DNA from: Leuconostoc litchii
Lineage (GTDB): Bacteria; Bacillota; Bacilli; Lactobacillales; Lactobacillaceae
Direction of reading: 5' to 3'
DNA length: 64,000 bases
Assembly (NCBI RefSeq): GCF_008107645.1
Contig: NZ_SDGY01000001.1
Location: 387,955-451,954 of the forward strand
Position 1 is the stretch's first letter. Each line of letters begins with the position of its first letter. The translations under genes and the position numbers were made by a program. Positions 57,583 to 64,000 of this stretch are shown one piece after another. A model generated the notes under the pieces. That model was not told the DNA's origin. It did no database searches and saw only the letters and a list, made by a program, of their open reading frames with translations.

Positions 57583-57855
57583 TTACTTTTCGGCTTTCTT
57601 GCGTCTACCGGCAGGAGAGCCTTTTGGTGTCCAATCGCCTAGTTCGTATTTAAACTTGCTACCATCAATGAAAGTAAAATCCAACCGCCTATCCTTCCTA
57701 ACAATAATTTTCTCAACAATCATTCCCATATCATTTCGATCAGAAACGGCATCCCCGATGTGCTGACTAACTTGAACTCCTAAGATATTCCCTAGCATCT
57801 CAATTATATCCTGTCGCTTGTCCAGAAAATTCCTCACTGCTGCATCCAGTACCAT
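57583..57855 (-). pseudogene. C-terminal remnant of a large serine recombinase
   Basis: About 90 residues: DAAVRNFLDKRQDIIEMLG then MIVEKIIVRKDRRLDFTFID resembles the C-terminal end of resolvase/large serine recombinases (VEKI.V..D..L.F.F.DG). The catalytic and zinc-ribbon domains are missing. The frame upstream is open only for a few more codons (PHVYDELLE) and then probably frameshifted. It may be what is left of the integrase of a transposon or ICE. Confidence 0.5.
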
Positions 57856-57869
57856 TTCTAGCAGTTCAT

Positions 57870-58250
57870 CATAAACATGGGGCGTCCCGCAGGCCGTCCT
57901 TTTCTGGCATTGCCATACCCGCTCCCTTTCCTTACTTCCCTTATACGCATGGCGCTGATGTCAAGATTATGGACAGGTTTTTTCGGCACCGAGAGTTGCC
58001 GGCCTCCGAAAATTTTTCAAAACCCGGATTTCAGCTTAAAACGGCGTGAATTCTGGGTGTTTTTTGTAGGTGGAACAGGGCCGAGCCCTGCCCGTGAGAG
58101 AAAACGGGTGGTATAGATTGTGAACCAGCCGGATTTCACAAGGTGTATCGTGCAACAAATAAGCCTTCACAAAGCGAATTTTTGAAATTCACAAGTGACG
58201 GCTTATAAACGGCGTCGTATCGGCTAGTGCCGATAACCGAGATTGAGTCA
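57870..58250. other. GC-rich foreign segment with a hairpin, no intact gene
   Basis: Clearly higher GC than its neighbours over about 250 bp. At 58159-58206 ATAAGCC/GGCTTAT encloses TTCACAA... and an inverted TTCACAAG-like sequence, an origin-of-transfer-like or recombination-site-like symmetry. The open frames on both strands show no recognisable protein. Probably a fragment from a clostridial-type mobile element, lying beside the recombinase remnant. Confidence 0.4.
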
Positions 58251-58263
58251 ACCAAACATTGGT

Positions 58264-59050
58264 CTAGGAGGCTTGAAGCCATTCAATGCGTGAATTAATA
58301 CGTTCGTTGTTGTACCAGTTCACATACGATTCGACAGATGCCCTGACATCATCAATGTTCTGTATTCTTCGTGATAAATCAGCTCACGCTTGATGAGCGA
58401 ATGAAAGCTCTCGATACGTGCGTTGTCGTAAGGATGCCCCTTACGCGAGTAAGAATGATCTATCCCAGCGTTTTGCAACGTTCCTTCGAACAGACTTGAA
58501 GTGTACTGGCTTCCCATGTCGCTGTGAATCATCTTTGGTTTACCGTTGGCTCTTAGAGCCTTCACGACAACAGTCGTTGCGAATTCTTTGGTCATCTCTG
58601 AACTCAGTCCATATGAGACAACACGGCGTTTTTCTGGGTCATAGACCGTCGCCAGGTAAACCCAGTCTCTATTCATCAGCTGGATGTACGTGATGTCAGT
58701 CGTTAGAACGCCACTCAAATCTTCCAAATTCTTCATGAGATTGGGCTTTTGTGGTGTGTCAGTGGTCGTCGTCGGCTTCTTATATGACTTCCTGACCATG
58801 CGAGATTTAAGGCTCATCTCATTCATGAGCTCCCAAACCAAACGATCACCAACTTCAGTGTTCAAAATGAACCGTAAAAATGCGGCGATGCGTCTCTTGT
58901 TGGCTGGGATGCCAATTTTCCCATTGATAATAAGTGCTTCGAGCTATATTCAAAGCTGATAAAACGCTTGTTATGCGGTGTCCCATTACGAGCGAACTGT
59001 CAATGATTTCCAGTCCTAACTCGGGATTTTGCGTTAGTTGTACCTCGGAA
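58264..59050 (-). pseudogene. IS3-family transposase orfB, broken
   Basis: Catalytic core readable in one frame: TTDITYIQLMNRDWVYLATV, HSDMGSQYTSSLFEG, YSRKGHPYDNARIESFHSL. The N-terminal part (GHRITSVLSALNIARSTYYQ) is in another frame, with a stop near 58872 and an apparent internal loss of about 25 residues. The C-terminal part (NIDDVRASVESYVNWYNNER) is in a third reading frame after a 1-nt shift near 58350. Cannot make an active transposase. Confidence 0.82.
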
Positions 59051-59294
59051 GTAACACCGCGGCTCGTTTTAAAATCTCAAGTTCTTCGCGAAGTTTGTCG
59101 TTTTCCTTTTGTAATGCGTTTACATCAGCTTGCGTCCATTTTTCGCCGTCCACTTCGTGGACCGCGTACAACTTGACCCAGTTACGGATTGAGTCGACCG
59201 AAGATCCGTATTCAGCGGATAGATCAGTATATGAGCGGCCTTGATTGTGCATCTCAACAAGAGACGGCTTAAATTCTTTTTTGTATCGAATCAT
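59034..59294 (-). CDS. IS3-family transposase orfA
   Basis: 86 residues. HTH MIRYKKEFKPSLVEMHNQGR, continuing SYTDLSAEYGSSVDSIRNWV, then a leucine-zipper-like helix NALQKENDKLREELEILKRA. Intact, but its partner orfB is broken. In active elements a -1 frameshift at the end of orfA produces the transposase. Confidence 0.82.
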   Translation of the reverse strand: MIRYKKEFKPSLVEMHNQGRSYTDLSAEYGSSVDSIRNWVKLYAVHEVDGEKWTQADVNALQKENDKLREELEILKRAAVLLPRYN

Positions 59295-59536
59295 ATTAAA
59301 AAATGCTCCTATGCTATTAGTTTACAGGGCAGAAGAAAATCTGTCCGTAAATCTAGCATAAGAGCACACTAATTATATCTATAATTCATATTTATATTAT
59401 GCCACTAATCAACGTAAATTGACCATACTAATTGAACAAGATTGCGTTCTATCAAATCAATAATCTAATTGAGCTTTTAAACAGCACTTGATATCACGGC
59501 AGACACAAAAAATCCTGGTTTGAGTGTTCCATCACA

Positions 59537-59878
59537 TTAATTAGCATTATATAAAATATCCAGAATTTTAACTTTTTCATCAGGATTAGCTTTCTTATAT
59601 CTGTTTTTCAGTTCGATAACAATTTGTGTTCTCGCCCTGTAAGCTGCCATACCTTTCAAATCATAGAATTTGTGATACAAATTCAAATTATTTTGGATGG
59701 CCTGACTATTAAGATGTTGCAGCTGTTCAGTTGCTAATTGTTCAATAGTTTCATTTTCTGTATTTTTCAGTATTAATGCTAAATCTGCTTCAGAAATGTC
59801 GGGTGTTTTAATTGATTCAATTAACCCGTATTGCTTTAAAGCCATGAATCGTAGTTGATCATCTAGTATACTTGACAT
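59537..59878 (-). CDS. unknown small helical protein
   Basis: 113 residues, AGGAG before the ATG, predicted helical throughout (DISEADLALILKNTENETIE, YRARTQIVIELKNRYKK). No family recognised. A structured RNA candidate with a terminator lies immediately upstream on the same strand, so the gene has either its own promoter after 59914 or is regulated by read-through. Confidence 0.5.
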   Translation of the reverse strand: MSSILDDQLRFMALKQYGLIESIKTPDISEADLALILKNTENETIEQLATEQLQHLNSQAIQNNLNLYHKFYDLKGMAAYRARTQIVIELKNRYKKANPDEKVKILDILYNAN

Positions 59879-59913
59879 CTATTTCTCCTGTTTCACGTCA
59901 CTGGGACTTTGTC

Positions 59914-60050
59914 ACAAAAAAACCGCGCTCGATATACGAACACGGTTAAGTGACGTATATCCGTTTACAGTGGAGCACCTTACCGGCCGGCAGGTTGCTG
60001 CTAGGTCAAAGTGTGTAACCACTCACTAGCTCTTGATATAACACGTGATT
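59914..60050 (-). ncRNA. unidentified structured RNA ending in a strong terminator
   Basis: Minus strand. Terminator stem AACCGTGTTCG (59937-59947) / CGAGCGCGGTT (59921-59931), 11 bp with two G-U, then a run of U. Upstream sequence is unusually GC-rich for the region (CCTGCCGGCCGGTAAGGTGC at about 59974-59993) and can form several hairpins. A possible promoter is TTGACA (60088-60093) with TATAAA (60067-60072), 15 bp spacer. Its CCTAGCA...GGT layout resembles the antitoxin RNA at 50392. Fst-type antitoxin RNA is one candidate, but no toxin ORF was found beside it. Confidence 0.45.
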
Positions 60051-60248
60051 TATTTGTTGAATTAAATTTATAATATTTCTTTGCTAATGTCAAGGCATTT
60101 CTCAAGCAAAATTATTTAGCAAACATTAACTGCAATAAACCCCAGTATAGTGTAGCAATAATCTCAGTATTATAAATTTATACTAGCCTTAAGGCTGATA
60201 TGCTAAACTTATTTTTAACAAACAAAAATAACTTGAAAGAAATAAACA

Positions 60249-60875
60249 ATGGCCACTCATACTATCTATCAAATTGAAGCTAAACTTGATGATTTCCAAC
60301 CAGTCATTGGTCGAACGATTTTGATTAATGCGGAACGCTCACTTGCATATTTGGGGTATACCTTAATATCTGCTTTTGGATTAGAAGGCTCCCACCTATT
60401 TGGTTTTCAAAAGAGTTTTGAACTTTTTAATCATCAGCAATCTTACTATTATTTATTACCAGAAATGGATTTACCAGAATTCGTAGCACCCGGTAAGCAT
60501 CATAGTGTCATGGAAACAAATTTGAGTCAATTTTTTTCGTCTTCAAATCTCAGCAATCAATTTACATTTCAGTACGACTTCGGAGATAATTGGAAGATTT
60601 CTTTAAACGTTGAATCAATGGAAACAAAAGAAATATTGTTGCATGACATTCCTAGGGTCACTGGAGGATCGGGCTATGGACTAATCGAAAATATCGGCGG
60701 CAACTCTGGATTACATGATTATATAGAGGCATTTGGCAGTGGTGAGCTTGATCATTATTATGAGATTTTTGGTAATCAACTACCCCACCTTCGTCCCTTC
60801 TCGTTGCCAATTGCCAATGAGAAACTGAAGCCAGAAATAAGCATTTTGAGGCGTCAATACGAAGAGAATGAGTAG
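60249..60875 (+). CDS. plasmid pRiA4b ORF-3-like family protein
   Basis: 208 residues. TIYQIEAKLDDFQPVIGRTI near the N-terminus and QFTFQYDFGDNWKISLNVES near residue 115 are the family marks (YDFGDxW). Function unknown; the family is found on chromosomes and mobile elements. Single gene. The region 60051-60248 upstream is AT-rich and holds no other gene. Confidence 0.75.
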   Translation: MATHTIYQIEAKLDDFQPVIGRTILINAERSLAYLGYTLISAFGLEGSHLFGFQKSFELFNHQQSYYYLLPEMDLPEFVAPGKHHSVMETNLSQFFSSSNLSNQFTFQYDFGDNWKISLNVESMETKEILLHDIPRVTGGSGYGLIENIGGNSGLHDYIEAFGSGELDHYYEIFGNQLPHLRPFSLPIANEKLKPEISILRRQYEENE

Positions 60876-60961
60876 ATAGGAAAACTCAAGTTATTGTTTT
60901 TAGTGAGGTCCTATAATATGATATAGTAATGAGTAATTGAGAGAATTTACTGGAGTGTGAG

Positions 60962-61087
60962 ATGAAAAAAGCGATAACTTTTATTTTAGTTTTGGTATTG
61001 TTTGGATTACTATTTTTAAATCCTACCCTGGCTTTTGTTGGATTGGTAATTTTTGGATTAGTTATGAAATTCGTTAACAAAAAATAA
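60962..61087 (+). CDS. 41-residue membrane peptide
   Basis: A GGAG ribosome site precedes MKKAITFILVLVLFGLLFL, then NPTLAFVGLVIFGLVMKFVN: two hydrophobic helices joined by a Pro turn. Lies 23 bp before the DUF4230 gene and may be co-transcribed with it. Unknown function. Confidence 0.45.
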   Translation: MKKAITFILVLVLFGLLFLNPTLAFVGLVIFGLVMKFVNKK

Positions 61088-61110
61088 TATATACAGCGGG
61101 TACAACTATA

Positions 61111-61749
61111 ATGAAGTTTAGGCGAAGAAGTAGTAGAGCTAAGACATGGCTTATCCTTGTCTTGTTAGTCGTGATTTTAATTGTCGGTTTGATTGCTGGT
61201 TTTAAATTAAATAGTCTTTTCAATAATCAAGATGCCGGAATTCAAACCAGTCAGTCAACTACAGCTACAATGGTTAAAAACCTTGAAAAAGTTGATGAAC
61301 ATGTTTTTTTGAATGTCGGTATACAAGATATCGAAACAAGACAAAATAATCTTAAAATACCATGGACTCACATAGGGGTACCACTAACAGAGAAAAAAGC
61401 GATAATTATTTTAAACTATGATGCTAAGTTGGGAATCAAAAATCCTGTCAAGATTAAATATAATGATAAGAACCAAGTTGATATTACAGTACCTAAATTC
61501 GACGTTATTGGTGTTGAATTAGATAAGAAAAACCCTTACCAACTTTATGATGACAGTGGCAATATTTTGAGTGCATCAACAAAAAACGTAGATACGGGGC
61601 AACTTGTTTCTCAAGCACTTTCAAGTAGTAAACAAAAGCATTACTTAAAAACATACAAAGACATGATTCAGGATTCGGCTAAGGATTATTACACCACACT
61701 GTTCAAGTCGACTGGCAAAGAAACAAGTGTGAAAGTTAATTTTGAGTAA
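61111..61749 (+). CDS. DUF4230 family membrane-anchored protein
   Basis: 212 residues: a basic N-terminus, one TM helix (WLILVLLVVILIVGLIAGF, about 13-31) and an exterior domain with VFLNVGIQDIETRQNN and KKAIIILNYDAKLGI, the pattern of DUF4230 proteins. Function unknown. Followed by a strong terminator. Confidence 0.75.
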   Translation: MKFRRRSSRAKTWLILVLLVVILIVGLIAGFKLNSLFNNQDAGIQTSQSTTATMVKNLEKVDEHVFLNVGIQDIETRQNNLKIPWTHIGVPLTEKKAIIILNYDAKLGIKNPVKIKYNDKNQVDITVPKFDVIGVELDKKNPYQLYDDSGNILSASTKNVDTGQLVSQALSSSKQKHYLKTYKDMIQDSAKDYYTTLFKSTGKETSVKVNFE

Positions 61750-61775
61750 TAGAATAATGCTACATAATAACTAAT

Positions 61776-61816
61776 TTAAAAGACGTCTAACACCGAAAAT
61801 GTTAGACGTCTTTTAA
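61776..61816. terminator. strong bidirectional terminator
   Basis: 17 bp perfect stem from TTAAAAGACGTCTAACA (61776-61792) to TGTTAGACGTCTTTTAA (61800-61816). Separates the DUF4230 gene from the convergent mcrC gene. Confidence 0.88.
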
Positions 61817-61962
61817 ACTTGTATCCTTTCATGGCTTGTGTTCATAAAAAAGAAACTGTTCACGCACCAGAAAATATGCGAATTGTAGTTAGTGAAATAC
61901 TGATATTTTACCAAGTGCGTAGTAGGATATCTAGACTTTACTTTAGATCAGAATAAAAGTAA

Positions 61963-63339
61963 TTAGTAGCCAACATCTTGATCATTAATTATCGATTTTA
62001 CAAGTTGGGTTTCATTCAATTTCATTTCTTGAGAAAACTCAGAATATGTTAAATCCTTATTGTCCGGTATCATCAAACCCAATTTTGTAATAATAATATC
62101 TTCTTGATGCTTCACATTATTTTCAAAAGTGGTTCCTTCGTTCAAATACATTTTCGATTCAGAATCTGATTCGTTGTTGTTTGCTGGATAAATGTAAAAC
62201 CCCATTTTGGCTTTAAATCGAAACATATATGCCAAAACTTGTAAATAGTCTTTATTTGCAATGTTCTTAATGGGTTTATATTTAGCGTCTGCAATTATTC
62301 TTTTGTTACTATTTTTACTAATAAAATCAGGATAAATTCGGCCAATTTGGAAATAATTTTTGCTTTTTGAAAATAATTGTTGCGCATCTATACCTAACTT
62401 GTTTTTTGGATGATAAAAATTTGTCCCAATCAACTTATTGATGTATTCTTCCCAAAGCCATGCCCCATCAAATAAGATACCATTAATATGATTTGGACCA
62501 AAGCCTATGTTGTGTTTTTGATGTTGCAAGATTTTTAAGCATAAACGCTGTAATAAACGATACTCATGATAATAGGCATGTCTAATAGGATTGTGTTTGT
62601 TATTTGTCATAACTCTATTTCGGTCAAAATATTGATAATTTGGTGTAGATTCAATGATTTTATCCGATTGATCTTTACATTTTGCGAGGATTACCTTTCC
62701 AAATTCCTTAGTTTTAACAAATTCAATAGTATGCCGAACGAGCTGATTCATAGCATTGTCAAATGAAAATTCTCGCTGTTTAAAAGCAACATTACCAACA
62801 AATGGTGTATTGACTTGAACGTGTTTTTTTACGTCTATGATGCCCTTCACGTTCGAATTATTGTAGCTTCGCCAGACATAGGTTTTATAAAGCCCTTTGC
62901 GCATAGCTTTCTTCAAATACAATGGAAATAAAAAAATATAAAGATTAAAAATTCGTTCTGATTGACTAAAAGAAGTATCAAAATCAGTTACATTTGGTAG
63001 ATCAAGAACTTTTTCCAACAAATATTGAAAAAAATAATCGTTCCTTTGCTGCTCATCACCTTGAACAAGTGAAAAACGTGATTGAATAATCAATTCTTCG
63101 TCGTCAAAACCCAGAAATCCCATAACGTTACTTGAACGATAACTATTATTCACACTTTGTAAAACCATTTGGTCGCCACTTAGATCATCAGAGTTATCTG
63201 TGATATTTGGGAAAACAAATAAGTCTTCTTCCTCTAACTGGTTCAATGTTTTATCCAAAATCTGGTTCGTTAATGAAGATATCGAATTCAATATCGACTT
63301 ATCGTTCATTGTATTATCAGTAATTAGTATCGTTTTCAT
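61963..63339 (-). CDS. mcrC: McrC-like subunit of a McrBC type IV restriction system
   Basis: 458 residues from MKTILITDNTMNDKS (start at 63339, 23 bases inside mcrB; the open frame begins further upstream). The N-terminal half resembles McrC 5-methylcytosine restriction proteins (YRSSNVMGFLGFDDEELIIQ, NVKGIIDVKKHV). The nuclease core near the C-terminus is GRIYPDFISK...IIADAKYKPI, a PD-(D/E)XK site with D and D-x-K. McrC supplies DNA cleavage to the McrB GTPase ring. Confidence 0.82.
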   Translation of the reverse strand: MKTILITDNTMNDKSILNSISSLTNQILDKTLNQLEEEDLFVFPNITDNSDDLSGDQMVLQSVNNSYRSSNVMGFLGFDDEELIIQSRFSLVQGDEQQRNDYFFQYLLEKVLDLPNVTDFDTSFSQSERIFNLYIFLFPLYLKKAMRKGLYKTYVWRSYNNSNVKGIIDVKKHVQVNTPFVGNVAFKQREFSFDNAMNQLVRHTIEFVKTKEFGKVILAKCKDQSDKIIESTPNYQYFDRNRVMTNNKHNPIRHAYYHEYRLLQRLCLKILQHQKHNIGFGPNHINGILFDGAWLWEEYINKLIGTNFYHPKNKLGIDAQQLFSKSKNYFQIGRIYPDFISKNSNKRIIADAKYKPIKNIANKDYLQVLAYMFRFKAKMGFYIYPANNNESDSESKMYLNEGTTFENNVKHQEDIIITKLGLMIPDNKDLTYSEFSQEMKLNETQLVKSIINDQDVGY

Positions 63340-64000
63340 CTTGAGTACTCTTTTGATAATATGCCGCTTGGAACCGATCCATGATTTCACTTTCATTATA
63401 CATGCCACGTATGTACTCTTCTAAAAGAGGTTGCAGATAATCATTCCAAAGTTCATCAAAGTCAATCTGTTCAAGTTTCAAAAAATATGATGGGCCAATT
63501 TGATAGTTTTCATTCAACTCTTCTGTTGCAGAAATTTCATTATTTAGATCAGTTAATTTTTTAATAGCTTGCTCTCTAACACTGTCCTCGAGCGTATCCA
63601 ACATTTTCAATTGGTCTGATGCTTTTATTTCTACAAAACGGAATCGACGCCTCATAGCAAAATCAAAGCTATCGACAGAACGATCAATATCGTTCATAGT
63701 ACCAATGATATAAACATTTTCTGGTACAAAAAACATTTCGCTAGGATCATCATGCAAGTTAGCATATTGTGTTGACACAGCACCGGTTTCTCCACGATAA
63801 CCGGGATCGATACTGTAAAACAATTCACCAAATATCTTTGAAATTTCACCCCGATTAATTTCGTCAATAATGAAAACAAATGGTTTTTTATTTACTGGAC
63901 TTTTTCGTTCATGATTTTTAAGTTTCTGTTGGTTCTCTCGAATGTCTTTGTATATTGAAAAATAATAGGAATTTTCCTGCCGCTGTATGATATTGTATTT
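63317..64000 (-). CDS. mcrB: McrB-like AAA+ GTPase, truncated by window edge
   Basis: Only the C-terminal 227 residues are visible; the gene continues beyond 64000. Seen are Walker B FIIDEINRGEISKIFGELFY, sensor-1-like YIIGTMNDIDRSVDSFDFAM and RRRFRFVEI, all diagnostic of McrB-type AAA+ proteins. The Walker A and the DNA-recognition domain lie outside. Overlaps mcrC, so the pair is co-translated. Recognises methylated or modified DNA, with specificity unknown. Confidence 0.88.
   Translation of the reverse strand, partial: KYNIIQRQENSYYFSIYKDIRENQQKLKNHERKSPVNKKPFVFIIDEINRGEISKIFGELFYSIDPGYRGETGAVSTQYANLHDDPSEMFFVPENVYIIGTMNDIDRSVDSFDFAMRRRFRFVEIKASDQLKMLDTLEDSVREQAIKKLTDLNNEISATEELNENYQIGPSYFLKLEQIDFDELWNDYLQPLLEEYIRGMYNESEIMDRFQAAYYQKSTQDENDTNY

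Larger units (their letters stand above)
58264..59368 (-). mobile_element. degenerate IS3-family insertion sequence
   Basis: orfA (59034-59294) is followed by a frameshifted orfB ending at 58264. The right terminus is probably at about 59368, where the minus strand begins TGTGCTCTTATGCTAGATTT, the usual TG start of IS3 ends. No matching inverted repeat was found near 58200-58264, so the left end appears lost or diverged. Confidence 0.75.

Noticed and set aside
57877-58116. 79-codon open frame in the GC-rich segment
   Set aside because: No start signals, no recognisable motif; open because of high GC rather than coding.
59948-60050. Holin-like or Fst toxin ORF beside the structured RNA
   Set aside because: Both strands from 59879 to 60248 were read for a short hydrophobic peptide with a ribosome site; none was found.
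1-64000. CRISPR arrays and tRNA/rRNA genes
   Set aside because: No regularly spaced repeats with unique spacers and no tRNA-like cloverleaf with a TTCRA arm were noticed. The short direct repeats at 50.75 kb and the 75 bp repeats do not fit CRISPR layout.

Overview
The window looks like the chromosome of a low-GC lactic acid bacterium of the Leuconostocaceae, most likely Leuconostoc. This is inferred from the compact aro operon, an acetoin/diacetyl reductase, a Kup transporter and the overall protein style. A large plasmid-like conjugative element and a defence island sit next to the housekeeping DNA. No tRNA, rRNA or CRISPR array was seen.

1-12.8 kb, housekeeping. A tightly coupled aromatic amino acid operon (aroF-aroB-aroC-aroA-tyrA-aroK/aroQ fusion-pheA-like-aroD) carries DAHP synthesis through to prephenate, apart from aroE, which is elsewhere. 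It ends in tandem terminators. Decayed genes follow (sugar ABC transporter pieces and a beta-CASP hydrolase), then butA, kup and an ASCH-domain gene. An IS30 transposase (13.2-14.2 kb) and a 120 bp nested TATATA-rich palindrome mark the change of context.

14.9-46.3 kb, conjugative element. Three minus-strand transcription units encode a Gram-positive type IV secretion system. Unit 1 (20.8 to 14.9 kb) has a two-TM pilin-like protein, a membrane coiled-coil protein, a sortase and a large adhesin. Unit 2 (29.7 to 23.7 kb) has VirB3-like, TrsD-like and VirB4 proteins, a lysozyme/M23 hydrolase, a thioredoxin and VirB8-like proteins. Unit 3 (41.8 to 31.2 kb) has a Toprim/ArdC protein, a Clp-type AAA+ ATPase, a TraG/VirD4-like protein with degenerate ATPase motifs and a VirB6-like protein. 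The same 29 bp element lies at the -35 of the promoter of each unit. Between units 1 and 2 is a four-gene cargo block (peptidase E-like, GNAT, nucleoside deoxyribosyltransferase, YczE-like). A ParA/ribbon-helix-helix pair lies between units 2 and 3, and its upstream region shares a 15-mer with the 14.4 kb palindrome. From 42 to 46 kb a plus-strand series of small genes (RadC-like and unknowns) is separated by non-coding spacers. Two of these spacers carry a 75 bp repeat followed by a three-way-junction-like fold in which stem positions are kept but sequences differ. No relaxase was recognised.

46.4-57.9 kb, defence and stability island. It holds a two-gene CBASS (CD-NTase plus SLATT membrane effector), a UvrX/UmuC-like polymerase with a perfect SOS box in its promoter, a type I toxin-antitoxin locus whose toxin is a 34-residue membrane peptide, and a restriction-modification operon. 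The RM operon has a controller-like HTH, an MTase-like subunit, a GIY-YIG/helicase/MTase-N fusion, an NPPY MTase half and a PD-(D/E)XK protein. A palindrome in front of the operon is a likely operator.

57.6-64 kb. A serine-recombinase remnant, a GC-rich foreign segment and a broken IS3-family element are followed by small genes (a pRiA4b ORF-3-like protein, a DUF4230 protein), an unidentified structured RNA candidate and a McrBC type IV restriction system that runs off the right edge.
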